Part shown: positions 16,695 through 25,616 of the stretch, in pieces
How the letters are laid out: every line of letters starts with the position of its first letter
Position numbering within the stretch: the first letter of the stretch is position 1
Program-made: the position numbers and the translations under genes
The notes under the pieces: model-generated
Told to the model about the DNA's origin: nothing
Databases searched by the model: none
What the model saw: only the letters and a program-made list of their open reading frames with translations
Assembly: GCA_963705355.1 (NCBI GenBank)
Contig: OY970070.1
Span: 558,001-622,000, forward strand
Direction of reading: 5' to 3'
Length of the DNA stretch: 64,000 nt
Source of the DNA: COMBO-56-21 sp963705355
GTDB taxonomy: Archaea > Thermoplasmatota > Thermoplasmata > UBA10834

Positions 16695-17471
16695 ATGAAA
16701 CCATACGCCAGGTTGGGCAAGTTCTCCAATGGCAGAAGGACCTTTGTCGGTCAAGTCAGCGGAGAGCATGTCGTTGAGACGAACGCTTCCTCGATAATGG
16801 CGGCGATCGAGGGTGAGGCGAAGCCCACCGGCACAAGGCATCTCCTATCAGGCCTGAGAGTGCTCGCACCCGTCGACCGGCCGTCAAAAATCATATGCAT
16901 CGGCCTCAACTACAAGAGCCATATCAGAGAGATGAGCCAGGAAACGCCGAAAGTGCCCATCATATTCACGAAGCCGTCGTCCGCGATCATCGGCCCTGGA
17001 GACGATATCCTGCTCCCGCCTGCATCGTCCAGAGTGGACTACGAGGGCGAGAGCGCGATTGTTATAGGCACACGCGCACGCCGCGCGAAGAACGGCCTCA
17101 ACCATATATTCGGGTACACATGCCTGAACGACGTCACTGCGCGCGATCTTCAGAAGAGCGACGTGGATTGGACGCGCGCCAAGGGATTCGACACCTTCGC
17201 TCCCGTCGGACCTTTCATCTCGAGAAAGGCGCCGGCGCGCGTCGCCACCAGGCTGAACGGCAGGGTGGTCCAGGATTCACCGTTGTCCGATAGGGTGTTC
17301 GGCGACGCGACACTCGTGGAATACATATCGACTGTCATGACCTTGGAGCCGGGGGACATGATCGCCACGGGAACGCCATCAGGCATATCGGCCATGAAAG
17401 CGGGCGACGTCGTCGAGGTCGAGCTCGACAGCGTCGGATGTCTGAGAAATCAAGTAGTTGAATCGACATGA
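16695..17471 (+). CDS. fumarylacetoacetate hydrolase (FAH) family protein
   Basis: A 258-residue protein of the FAH superfamily, whose members hydrolyse or decarboxylate 2-oxo or acylpyruvate compounds with a divalent metal. Family hallmarks are CIGLNYKSH near 70, the metal ligands in DYEGESAIVIG near 115, the FGYTCLNDVTARDLQ segment and GDMIATGTPSGIS near 220. The ATG at 16695 is chosen for the preceding GAGG and family-like start. It sits between ilvC and the branched-chain aminotransferase in an apparent operon, which is not standard. A role in clearing a side product of the pathway is conceivable but only inferred. Confidence 0.87.
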   Translation: MKPYARLGKFSNGRRTFVGQVSGEHVVETNASSIMAAIEGEAKPTGTRHLLSGLRVLAPVDRPSKIICIGLNYKSHIREMSQETPKVPIIFTKPSSAIIGPGDDILLPPASSRVDYEGESAIVIGTRARRAKNGLNHIFGYTCLNDVTARDLQKSDVDWTRAKGFDTFAPVGPFISRKAPARVATRLNGRVVQDSPLSDRVFGDATLVEYISTVMTLEPGDMIATGTPSGISAMKAGDVVEVELDSVGCLRNQVVEST

Positions 17472-17493
17472 ACATGCGGGAGATGGAGATAGG

Positions 17494-18417
17494 ATGCAGA
17501 TCCAGCCAACCGAGCTAATCTGGAAGAACGGCAAGCTCATACCGTGGAAGGATGCGACTGTCCACGTGCTGACGCACGGCCTGCACTACGGCACGGGAGC
17601 CTTCGAAGGGATCAGATGTTATAACACTGCAAGCGGGCCTGCCGTGTTCAGGCTCAAGGAGCACATGGAGCGGATGCTATCCTCGGCGAAGGCCATCAAC
17701 ATGAAGCTACCGTATGGATTGGACGAGCTGTGCAAAGCCGCCAAGGAGACGGTGAAGGCGAACAAGCTGGATGCGTGCTACATTCGGCCAATCGCGTTCT
17801 ATGGCGTATCAGGAATCGGGGTCAACCCGATCGGATATCCCGTGGAGACATTCATCGTGGTGTTCCCGCTGGGGGCGTACCTCGGAGATGAGGGGCTCAA
17901 GAACGGTATCCGAGTGCATACGTCATCCTGGCACAGAGTGGCGAGCGGCTCGGTTCCTGCGACCGCGAAGATATGCGGAGACTATGTCAACAGCGCCTTG
18001 GCCGTCATGGAGGCGAAGCTGAACGGCTTCGACGAGACCGTCATGCTGAATGAGTTGCACATGGTCGCAGAGGGATCTGGCGAGAACATATTCCTCGTCC
18101 GCGATGGTAGGATACTGACACCGCCCCTGAATGCTGGCATCCTGCCGGGCATCACGAGGAAATCCGTAATCGAGTTGGCTGCAGACATGGGCTACGATGT
18201 TCGAGAGCAAAACTTCGTCAGAAGCGAGCTCTATCTTGCTGATGAGCTGTTCTTCACGGGTACTGCGGCCGAGGTGACGCCTATCCGCGAGGTTGACAGG
18301 AGAACGGTCGGAGACGGGAAACCAGGACCCGTGACGAAGGCGATTCAGACCAAGTTCCTTGACATAGTCAAGGGCAAGGACAAGAAGTATCTCAAGTGGC
18401 TCGATTTCGTCAAGTAG
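17494..18417 (+). CDS. ilvE: branched-chain amino acid aminotransferase
   Basis: A fold-type IV PLP aminotransferase (307 residues) that makes valine, leucine and isoleucine from their 2-oxo acids with glutamate. The N-terminal WKNGKLIPW and HGLHYGTGAFEGIRCY are typical, the PLP lysine is in ATAKICGDYVNS (Lys159), and the phosphate-binding Gly-rich GTAAEVTPI lies near the C-terminus. The ATG at 17494 matches the family start; a TTG at 17458 would overlap the FAH gene. It closes the ilvB-N-C-FAH-E operon. A related fold-type IV aminotransferase is unlikely given the context. Confidence 0.94.
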   Translation: MQIQPTELIWKNGKLIPWKDATVHVLTHGLHYGTGAFEGIRCYNTASGPAVFRLKEHMERMLSSAKAINMKLPYGLDELCKAAKETVKANKLDACYIRPIAFYGVSGIGVNPIGYPVETFIVVFPLGAYLGDEGLKNGIRVHTSSWHRVASGSVPATAKICGDYVNSALAVMEAKLNGFDETVMLNELHMVAEGSGENIFLVRDGRILTPPLNAGILPGITRKSVIELAADMGYDVREQNFVRSELYLADELFFTGTAAEVTPIREVDRRTVGDGKPGPVTKAIQTKFLDIVKGKDKKYLKWLDFVK

Positions 18418-18434
18418 TCGCACCCGGACAAGCG

Positions 18435-18468
18435 TTATATACGTCTGAGCCCCATATCGTCTGACGAT
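18435..18468 (+). promoter_or_regulatory. promoter and palindromic operator of the small acidic protein gene
   Basis: A TATA-like TTATATAC (18435-18442) is followed by the perfect odd palindrome ATCGTC-T-GACGAT (18456-18468), which would cover the expected transcript start. The same core occurs again after the gene. Confidence 0.5.
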
Positions 18469-18493
18469 TGTCATACGAAGGGATGGGACGAAA

Positions 18494-18739
18494 ATGACAC
18501 GTGTGACGCTTGTCGAACTCATAGGCCAGGCGGAGAAGGAAGGCATAACACTAGCAGAGATCATCTCAAGGATGCTCAACCCTGAGGAGCTCGACCTCAT
18601 TCAGTCGAATCTTGAGGACGAACTCAGCCAGAACTACCGCAGAATCGAGGATTTCATGGGCGGCGTCGATGTACCCAGTCTGACGGAATTGATGGATCTC
18701 GACGCCTCCGATGAGCTCGAGACTGAGTTGACTGCCTGA
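18494..18739 (+). CDS. small acidic protein of unknown function
   Basis: An 81-residue, strongly acidic, probably all-helical protein. I do not recognise a family. The first half resembles a short helical regulator (TLVELIGQAEKEGITLAEII), and the second half has the repeated pattern of Leu with Asp/Glu. It has its own TATA-like promoter with a palindrome over the likely transcript start, and the same palindrome core lies just past its stop. It stands alone between the ilv operon and convergent cheR. Its independent promoter and good start make it a credible gene; a regulatory or adaptor role is only a guess. Confidence 0.7.
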   Translation: MTRVTLVELIGQAEKEGITLAEIISRMLNPEELDLIQSNLEDELSQNYRRIEDFMGGVDVPSLTELMDLDASDELETELTA

Positions 18740-18744
18740 GCGTC

Positions 18745-18757
18745 GTCGTCAGACGAT
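18745..18757. repeat. second copy of the TCGTC-N-GACGA palindrome
   Basis: The core TCGTC-A-GACGA (18746-18756) repeats the operator-like palindrome found at 18456-18468 on the other side of the small acidic gene. It lies in the gap between that gene and convergent cheR. Confidence 0.5.
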
Positions 18758-18789
18758 GGAATCCGTGAGATCAAGCAAACGCTCTCGCT

Positions 18790-19611
18790 TCACTTCTTTC
18801 GAAGAATTCTGTTCTCAAGATCGATGACGTCAAACCCCGCCCTAGGGGATCCCAGCAGGGTCTCGGTCCGTCCCAACATCAAGTAACCACCTTTCCTCAG
18901 GGCGTCGTAGAGGTGCATCGTCACATTGTCATGCATCGTCCGCGAGAAGTAGATCATCACGTTCCTGCAGACGATGGCATCGAAGTACTTCGATCCTGGC
19001 TTGTCCAGGAGGTTCTCCCTCGTGAATCTGACTCCTCTCCGAAGCGACGGGCAAACCGCGAACACTTCCCCCTTGCGCTCGAAGTATTCACCCAGGAGTC
19101 TGTCGGGCACGCCTTTCACCTCGCCAACGCTGTAGACACCCGACTTCGCCTTGATCAAGGCTGCAGAGGAAATGTCTGTCCCAAGTACGGAAACAAGGAT
19201 CCTGGGGTTGCTCTCCAGCCTCCTGAGCTCTTGGGACACGCAGATCGCGATCGTGTATGTCTCCTGCCCTGTTGCGCATCCAGCACTCCATATCCGGAGA
19301 AGACCACCACAATCCGCCTTGGATTGGAGTAACGGCCTGATCACTTCTTTGGAGAACGCCTCGAAGGTTCCCTTGTCCCTGAAAAACTCGGTCACGTTGA
19401 TCGAGAGGGCTCCGAGCAGCTCGTTCGTTTCCTCCTCGCTACTGATGAGGTATTGGAGATAGCTAGCGTAGTCCGACTTGCCGCTTCTGCCGAACCTCTT
19501 CTTGATGCTTCTCATCATGAATGATTGGGAGTATCCAGATAGGTCGATCCCACGCGATTCGAACAGGTGTTTCATGACCTGAGTCGTGAACTGGTCCTCA
19601 GCGAGTTCCAT
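18790..19611 (-). CDS. cheR: chemotaxis protein methyltransferase CheR
   Basis: It methylates glutamates on chemoreceptors using S-adenosylmethionine, setting adaptation. The 273-residue protein has the CheR N-terminal helical domain, the INVTEFFRD segment near 92, the SAM-binding IWSAGCATGQETYT near 128 and the CRNVMIYFS motif near 220. It is transcribed away from the receptor gene across a 140-base region with promoters for both. Within the window this is the only receptor methylase, paired with CheB and CheD downstream. The identification is firm. Confidence 0.95.
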   Translation of the reverse strand: MELAEDQFTTQVMKHLFESRGIDLSGYSQSFMMRSIKKRFGRSGKSDYASYLQYLISSEEETNELLGALSINVTEFFRDKGTFEAFSKEVIRPLLQSKADCGGLLRIWSAGCATGQETYTIAICVSQELRRLESNPRILVSVLGTDISSAALIKAKSGVYSVGEVKGVPDRLLGEYFERKGEVFAVCPSLRRGVRFTRENLLDKPGSKYFDAIVCRNVMIYFSRTMHDNVTMHLYDALRKGGYLMLGRTETLLGSPRAGFDVIDLENRILRKK

Positions 19612-19751
19612 GTCCGTCGGTCATGGAGATGTGGCTAGATATTCCTTGCCGGCCGCCTAAATACAGCGGCACCGGCCAGACGACCTGGCTACCAAGATTG
19701 ATAATGAGACGACATATATTAATACGGCCCAGGCGGATTTTGAGGCACAGC

Positions 19752-21758
19752 ATGGCTCCCCCTGCTGGAAAGGTTCCTGCTGGAAGACCACTGCTGGAGA
19801 GTTGGACAGGTGGTGAATTGAGGTTCGGTCTGACGGCGAAACTCGTCGCCGTAATTCTGTGCATGTCTCTGATCCCGATTGCGGCGATTAGCCTGCTGGG
19901 GATCCAGGGGTTGTACGCGATAAAGAGTGATGCGACAATCCTGCACGACGAATCACTCGCTGTTGTTGCCAAGATCTCGGAGGCCGGCAACGACCTCGCA
20001 TCGTCCCATGTGTCGTTCATGATCTACGTGCTAGGAGGTGGCAACTCTTCTCTGAGCGCTAACTACAACGACATGGTGAACCACCAGAACGGTTTCAGGC
20101 AATTCCTCAGTGATTACAAGAACAGCGACTCCCTGGCAGCGTCAACCAACATGAACAGAATCGTCAGAGAGCAGGGCAAGGCATCGCTGATAACGGAAGA
20201 GGCCAATGCATTGGGAGTTATCGAGGCGGAGTGGGACAACTACCTTGAAACAACGGCTCTCGCAGTCAACTTGCTCCACGCTGATGACCTCCCTTCAGCA
20301 TTCGAAGCCGCCGACAACGCTTCCGCCCACATGGAGGCGATCAACACAAACATGGTCAGCCTCATCCAGGTCAACTCCGAGGCGGCCTCCCTAATGGACA
20401 CAGTCATCCACAACTCGATCAAGGACTCGATCTTCTATACCATTGTCGGTGCAGCTGCGGTCACTGTCACCGTCACGCTGCTATCGCTCGTTTTCTCATC
20501 CATGGAGACGAAGCCCATCGTTATTGTCTCGAAGACCGTCAAGACGATCGCCGAGGGCAATTTCCGGACAAGGCTGGAAATCAAGACTCGGAACGACGAA
20601 GTGGGAGACCTTGTCAAGTCTATGAACATGCTGATCGACAACACTTCGAAACCCCTCGTGGAACTGACCGAAAGCGCTCAGGCGATTGCGGCCGGGGACA
20701 TGACAAAGGAGATCAGTGTGGAGGGAAAGGGGGACCTTGCGATCCTCGTGGCTGCCTTCAGGAAGATGCGAGAGAACCTGGAGAGACTCACGAGCGAGAT
20801 CAAGATCGCCTCGGAATCGCTCAGGGACTCATCCGCATCGTTCGCCGAGACCATCGGCCACATGACGGAGAACACGCAACAGGTGTCGTTTGCGGTCGCG
20901 CAGGAGTCCAAGAGCGCTCAATCGGAATCGATTAGAATCGATGAGATGGTCAAGATGTTGACCGAGCAGACGAAGGCCATCTATGATGTCGTTCAGAGCG
21001 CTCAGAACGCCGCAGGCGCTTCCTCAAACGCAAGCGAGGTGGCCCAGAACGGCAGCAAGTCGGCCCAGATCTCTCTTGAGAAGATGAATTCGCTGCTCAG
21101 GAACGTCGAGGACACCGCGGAGGCGATGAAGCAGCTCTCCAAGAAGTCAAAGGAGATCTCCCAGATAGTGTCGATAATCACTAACATCGCCCACCAGACC
21201 AACCTTCTCTCGCTCAACGCAGCGATCGAAGCTGCAAGGGCTGGCGAGCAGGGCCGTGGGTTCGCCGTCGTCGCTGACGAGGTCAGGAAACTGGCCGAAG
21301 GCTCCCGCAAGGCGGCGAGCCAGATTCAGCAGCTCATAGAGCTCGTCGAGAGCGACATCGACGACACCACCGACAAGATGGAGCACACGATGAAGGACGC
21401 CGCCGAGAGCTCGAGGACGATCTCCGACTCGCTGAAATCCCTCGAGGACATCGCGGCGACGGTCGAGGAGACGGCCGCGATGGTCGAGGAGATCAGCGCG
21501 TCCACAGAGGAGCAAAAGGCCCTCACGGAGAGCCTTGCGAAGTCTCTGGACGAGGTCGCGGCCATCGCCAAGGAGAACTCCGCGTCTGCTGAGGGCATAT
21601 CCGTATCCTCGGAGAACCTCGCAGCTGGCATGGAGGAGCTCACAGCCTCCGCTCATGAGCTAGCGGACCTGGCCAACAAGCTGAACGAAATCACCAGGCA
21701 GGTCGATGCCACCAAGGCGTCGGGCAAAGTGGAGAAGGCCGAAGGCGAGGCCAAGTAA
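19752..21758 (+). CDS. methyl-accepting chemotaxis protein
   Basis: A 668-residue transmembrane chemoreceptor. TM1 is at about 27-50, an extracytoplasmic sensor of about 175 residues follows, and TM2 is at about 228-252. A HAMP domain (PIVIVSKTVKTIAEGNFRT) comes next, then a second HAMP-like unit (ESAQAIAAGDMT). The long cytoplasmic coiled coil has the conserved tip NLLSLNAAIEAARAGEQGR near 485-505. The ATG at 19752 is chosen because a TATA-like box at 19713-19725 excludes earlier starts and TGAGG precedes it. It leads the che operon. The sensor domain matches no ligand family that I recognise. Confidence 0.93.
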   Translation: MAPPAGKVPAGRPLLESWTGGELRFGLTAKLVAVILCMSLIPIAAISLLGIQGLYAIKSDATILHDESLAVVAKISEAGNDLASSHVSFMIYVLGGGNSSLSANYNDMVNHQNGFRQFLSDYKNSDSLAASTNMNRIVREQGKASLITEEANALGVIEAEWDNYLETTALAVNLLHADDLPSAFEAADNASAHMEAINTNMVSLIQVNSEAASLMDTVIHNSIKDSIFYTIVGAAAVTVTVTLLSLVFSSMETKPIVIVSKTVKTIAEGNFRTRLEIKTRNDEVGDLVKSMNMLIDNTSKPLVELTESAQAIAAGDMTKEISVEGKGDLAILVAAFRKMRENLERLTSEIKIASESLRDSSASFAETIGHMTENTQQVSFAVAQESKSAQSESIRIDEMVKMLTEQTKAIYDVVQSAQNAAGASSNASEVAQNGSKSAQISLEKMNSLLRNVEDTAEAMKQLSKKSKEISQIVSIITNIAHQTNLLSLNAAIEAARAGEQGRGFAVVADEVRKLAEGSRKAASQIQQLIELVESDIDDTTDKMEHTMKDAAESSRTISDSLKSLEDIAATVEETAAMVEEISASTEEQKALTESLAKSLDEVAAIAKENSASAEGISVSSENLAAGMEELTASAHELADLANKLNEITRQVDATKASGKVEKAEGEAK

Positions 21759-21781
21759 AACATCAATGGGCAGAGATCACT

Positions 21782-22252
21782 ATGTTGGACACTGAATCGG
21801 CGCAGTATGTCGTCTTCCGTCTCGGCAAAGAGGAGTACGGGTTCGACGTCAGCGTGGTCAGAGAGATCAACAACATGGAGGAGGTCGCGAAGGTGCACAG
21901 GAGCGCGTCCCATATCGAAGGGGTCATAAACCTCAGGGGCAAGCTTCTCACCGTCGTCAACCTCAGGAAGCGCTTCGGGATGGAGCCTAATCCTGCGACC
22001 GAAGGCAACCAGAGGATCGTCGTCGTCGATGCGGCCGACGCGCCAGTCGGATTCCTTGTCGACGAAGTCATAGAGGTAGCACGATTCCCGAAGGAGTCGG
22101 TTGAGAAGGCACCGCCATATATCGCCAGCGGCATCGAGGCGCAGTACGTTCTCGGCATCGCAAAGCACGAAGACAGGCTCATCACTCTCATCGACCCGCT
22201 CAAAGTCCTCGAGCTGTCATGCGATGTTGAAGACGGTTCTGGAGGTAGCTGA
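21782..22252 (+). CDS. cheW: chemotaxis coupling protein CheW
   Basis: A 156-residue adaptor linking the receptor to the CheA kinase. It shows the CheW SH3-like pattern: YVVFRLGKEEYGFDVSVVRE at the N-terminus, then EGVINLRGKLLTVVNLRKRFG and VGFLVDEVIEV. The position, 23 bases after the receptor and one base before cheY, supports the role. No fused receiver domain is present, so this is a plain CheW rather than CheV. Confidence 0.95.
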   Translation: MLDTESAQYVVFRLGKEEYGFDVSVVREINNMEEVAKVHRSASHIEGVINLRGKLLTVVNLRKRFGMEPNPATEGNQRIVVVDAADAPVGFLVDEVIEVARFPKESVEKAPPYIASGIEAQYVLGIAKHEDRLITLIDPLKVLELSCDVEDGSGGS

Positions 22253-22253
22253 T

Positions 22254-22619
22254 ATGGCCAAAATACTAGTCGTGGATGACTCGGAGTTCATGCGCAAGGT
22301 CCTCAGGAACATACTCGAAGCCGGAGGGCACAAGGTGATCGAGGCGAGGAACGCTGACGAGGCCGTCGAGCGGTTCGGCAAGGAAGGAGCCGATGTGATC
22401 ACCATGGACATCGTGATGCCGACACAGGACGGCATCGAGGCGGTCAAGAGGCTCAAGGATGCGAATGGCAAGGCCAAGATCATCATGATCTCCGCCCTCG
22501 GCCACCAGAAGACCGTGATGCGGTCGCTCGAGGCAGGAGCGGTGGACTTCATTATCAAGCCCTTCACAGCAGACGATGTGCTAGAGTCGGTGAACGCTGT
22601 GCTGCAGATGGAGATCTGA
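22254..22619 (+). CDS. cheY: chemotaxis response regulator CheY
   Basis: A single receiver domain of 121 residues. The acidic pair is Asp8-Asp9, the phospho-acceptor is Asp52 (TMDIVMP), the switch Ser/Thr is Ser80 (MISALG) and the conserved lysine is Lys102 (IKPF). It would carry the CheA signal to the motility motor. In archaea CheY reaches the archaellum through CheF, and neither CheF nor archaellum genes are in this window. GGAGGT inside the cheW 3' end serves its ATG, which follows the cheW stop by one base. Confidence 0.94.
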   Translation: MAKILVVDDSEFMRKVLRNILEAGGHKVIEARNADEAVERFGKEGADVITMDIVMPTQDGIEAVKRLKDANGKAKIIMISALGHQKTVMRSLEAGAVDFIIKPFTADDVLESVNAVLQMEI

Positions 22620-22629
22620 GGTAAGGCGG

Positions 22630-23682
22630 ATGCCTGAGAAGGTGAAGGTCCTTGTTGTCGATGACAGCGCCTACATGCGCGTCGTCCTCAAGGACATGCT
22701 GGAATCCGATAGTTCCATATCGGTGATCGGCGTGGCAAAGGACGGCCTCGAAGCCATCGAAAAGGTCAAGACGCTCGCCCCGGACGTCGTGCTCCTCGAC
22801 ATCCAGATGCCCAAGATGGACGGCATCGCGACCTTGCAGAGGATCATGAAGGAGTCCCCGACCAGGACCATAATGCTGAGCGCCATGGACAAGATGGACG
22901 ACCAGCTGGCCCTTAAGGCGTTGGAGATGGGCGCGGTCGACTTCATCTCAAAGCCTAGCGGCCCTGTCTCCATCGACATCGTCAACTTCTCCGACAGAAT
23001 CATCGAGATAGTCAAGATCGCGGCTGAGGCGAGCGTGGAAGTCTTGAGAAAGGCCCGGGCGCCTCTGCCGGGCAAGGTCCAGTCAATCAAGAAGGAGGCC
23101 GTCAAGGGCCACAAGATAGTCGTCATAGGAGCATCGACTGGCGGCCCTCGGGCCTTGGAGATGGTGTTCGCAGCCCTTCCCAGAGATCTTCCTGCCTCTT
23201 TTCTAGTCGTTCAGCATCTTCCCGGAGAGTTCTCGGCCTCGTTCGCGAAAAGACTCGATGCGGCCAAGGGGCCCAGGGTCGTTTTGGCCGTAGACGGGGA
23301 GAAGGTCCAAAAGGGAATGGCATACCTGGCCCCTGGCGGGAGACATCTCAAGCTCGGATGGAAAGGGGCGACGAGCCTCGTAACGAGGCTGGACGATGGC
23401 GGGCCTGTCAACTTCGTGAGACCGTCCGTCGATGTGCTGTTCAAGAGCGCCGCGGAATGCCTCGGGGGCAACCTGATGGCCATCGTCCTCACCGGCATGG
23501 GCGTGGACGGAACCGCGGGCGCGATGGTCGTGAAGGCTTCTGGAGGCAGGGTCGTCGTGCAGGATGAGCACACGGCAGTCGCCTACGGCATGCCGAAGTC
23601 CGTTGCTGACGCTGGATGGGCGGACAAGGTCTTGCCTTTGGAGAAGATGGCGGAGGAGATCGTGGACTTCCTTGAGGAGTGA
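22630..23682 (+). CDS. cheB: chemotaxis response regulator and methylesterase CheB
   Basis: It removes receptor methyl groups when phosphorylated by CheA. The 350-residue protein has an N-terminal receiver (Asp57 in LLDIQMP) and a C-terminal methylesterase with the catalytic triad visible as Ser169 (GASTGGP), His196 (VQHLP) and Asp293 (TGMGVDG). Both domains are complete. GAGGTAAGG lies upstream of the ATG. Together with CheR this gives a full methylation cycle. Confidence 0.96.
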   Translation: MPEKVKVLVVDDSAYMRVVLKDMLESDSSISVIGVAKDGLEAIEKVKTLAPDVVLLDIQMPKMDGIATLQRIMKESPTRTIMLSAMDKMDDQLALKALEMGAVDFISKPSGPVSIDIVNFSDRIIEIVKIAAEASVEVLRKARAPLPGKVQSIKKEAVKGHKIVVIGASTGGPRALEMVFAALPRDLPASFLVVQHLPGEFSASFAKRLDAAKGPRVVLAVDGEKVQKGMAYLAPGGRHLKLGWKGATSLVTRLDDGGPVNFVRPSVDVLFKSAAECLGGNLMAIVLTGMGVDGTAGAMVVKASGGRVVVQDEHTAVAYGMPKSVADAGWADKVLPLEKMAEEIVDFLEE

Positions 23683-23688
23683 GCTGGT

Positions 23689-25611
23689 TTGGAAAAAGAT
23701 ACCGATCTAAACAAGTACTCGAAGCTGTTCGTCACGGAATCACGAGAGTCCTTGCGCATCATGAACGATTCTTTGCTAGGGCTTGAGAAGAACCCGGACA
23801 ACAAGGAGCTTGTGGACCAGTTATTCAGATCCGTGCATACGATCAAGGGCATGGCGGGGATGATGAACATAAGGCCCGTCGTCGAGCTGGCCCATGCAGC
23901 GGAGGACGTGTTGGCCGGCGTTCGCGACGGCCGTTTGGAGCTGACCGAGAGAGTGGTCGAGGCCGTCTTCGACTGTTTCGACGCCTTCGAGGCGATGATA
24001 GCTGCTGTCGAGGCATCTGCTGAGGTAAGGGAGAACCCTGACCTGGTTAAGGAGTTGAGGGAACTGCTCTCAGGCACCAAGGAGCGCACGCGACCCAAGA
24101 AGAGGGTAAAGGCGGCGGAGTCTGAGCCCGTCAAGGCCAAGACGACGACCGTCGCGGTCAGGTTGGGCCGAAGATGCTCGCTCCCATCTGCGAGGGCAAT
24201 GGTCATCCTGAAGGAGCTTGGAAAAGCCGCGGACATCAACGAATCCAACCCAACCGAAGATGACATCGAACACGAGCACGCATTCGAGGAGCTTACGGTC
24301 GTTCTCGAGCCGGCTGAGAAGTTCCAGGAAGCCCTCAAACGTGTCGTAGCAATGATCGATGTGGAAGAGGTGTCCGTCGGGGTGACGGGCGAGCCGAGGG
24401 AGAAATGGCACAAGATGACGAAGCAGGAGGCCGCCACAGTGGCAGTGCCCGAAGCTCCACTCGCGCAGACGGTCAAGGTAGGAATGGACAAGCTGGACGA
24501 TTTGCTGGACAACGTGGGCGAGCTCGTGATCGGCCGGAGCAGGCTCCTCGACAAAGCATCCTCGCGCGATGACTACGAGCTGCAGGAGATCTCAGCCCTC
24601 ATCGACAAACTGACATCTGACATTCAATCGAAGGTCCTCAGCATCAGGATGATACCTTTGGACGTCGTGATGAGCAGGTTCCCCCGCATGTTGAGGGACC
24701 TCTCAAAGAACGAGGGGAAGGAGGTCGAACTCCTGGTCGAGGGAGGAAGCATAGAGCTCGACAGGACGGTCGTTGACAGGATAACCGAACCCATGATGCA
24801 CCTGTTGAGGAACTGCATCGACCACGGCATCGAGACCGTGGACGAACGGGTGCGGCTGGGAAAGCGGGCGAAGGGCCTGATTAGGATCGTCGCGTCGAAG
24901 CAGCAGGACCACGTGCTAATCGAGGTCTCGGACGACGGCAAGGGCATAGACTTCGACCAGATCAGAAAGGTGGCGGTCGCGAAAGGCTCGATGACCCAGA
25001 GCCAGGCGGACGCGGCTTCTGGAAGAGAGCTACTGGACCTGCTGTTCAGGCCGGGCTTCTCCACCATGACCAAGGTCACCGAGGTCTCCGGAAGAGGCGT
25101 TGGTCTCGATGTGGTCAAGAAAGCCGTCGAGGACCTGGGCGGAAGCGTCATGGTCGCCACATCCAAGGGCGCGGGCACCACGTTCTCGCTCTGGCTGCCG
25201 TTCACTCTCGCGATAATCGAGGCGATGCTCGTGGGGATCGCGGACCAGACATATGCTGTGGCCATGGGGACGATCGTCGAATCTCACAATTTCGAGAAGG
25301 ACGAGATCAAGACCGTCAGACGCAGGGAGGTCGTGCAGCTTAGGGGAGAAGTCCTGCCTCTGATCCGAATGAGAGAATTCTTCGGCATGGAAAGGTCCGC
25401 AGAGAAGCCGGAGGGAATGAACACTCTGATAGTCCAAAGCAGGGACAGGCGTGCGGCCCTGGAGGTCGATGAGCTGCTCGGCCATCAGCAGATAGTCGTG
25501 AAGGGGCTGGACAGGCGCCTGAGAAAGGTCAAGGGAATATCCGGTGGGACTATTCTCGGCAGCGGCAAGATCGCGTTGATACTCGATGTCGATTCCATAT
25601 TGGGAGGCTGA
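23689..25611 (+). CDS. cheA: chemotaxis histidine kinase CheA
   Basis: A 640-residue kinase with all five CheA domains. P1 carries the phosphorylated His50 (SVHTIKGMAG). A P2-like region covers about 150-250, P3 dimerisation about 260-320, and the P4 ATPase shows the N box LLRNCIDHGIE, the G1 box DDGKGID and the G2 box GRGVGLDVVKKA. The C-terminal P5 CheW-like domain covers about 500-640. Translation starts with TTG, 6 bases after cheB, with GAGGAG in the cheB end. It should phosphorylate both CheY and CheB in this operon. Confidence 0.96.
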   Translation: MEKDTDLNKYSKLFVTESRESLRIMNDSLLGLEKNPDNKELVDQLFRSVHTIKGMAGMMNIRPVVELAHAAEDVLAGVRDGRLELTERVVEAVFDCFDAFEAMIAAVEASAEVRENPDLVKELRELLSGTKERTRPKKRVKAAESEPVKAKTTTVAVRLGRRCSLPSARAMVILKELGKAADINESNPTEDDIEHEHAFEELTVVLEPAEKFQEALKRVVAMIDVEEVSVGVTGEPREKWHKMTKQEAATVAVPEAPLAQTVKVGMDKLDDLLDNVGELVIGRSRLLDKASSRDDYELQEISALIDKLTSDIQSKVLSIRMIPLDVVMSRFPRMLRDLSKNEGKEVELLVEGGSIELDRTVVDRITEPMMHLLRNCIDHGIETVDERVRLGKRAKGLIRIVASKQQDHVLIEVSDDGKGIDFDQIRKVAVAKGSMTQSQADAASGRELLDLLFRPGFSTMTKVTEVSGRGVGLDVVKKAVEDLGGSVMVATSKGAGTTFSLWLPFTLAIIEAMLVGIADQTYAVAMGTIVESHNFEKDEIKTVRRREVVQLRGEVLPLIRMREFFGMERSAEKPEGMNTLIVQSRDRRAALEVDELLGHQQIVVKGLDRRLRKVKGISGGTILGSGKIALILDVDSILGG

Positions 25612-25616
25612 GGGCA

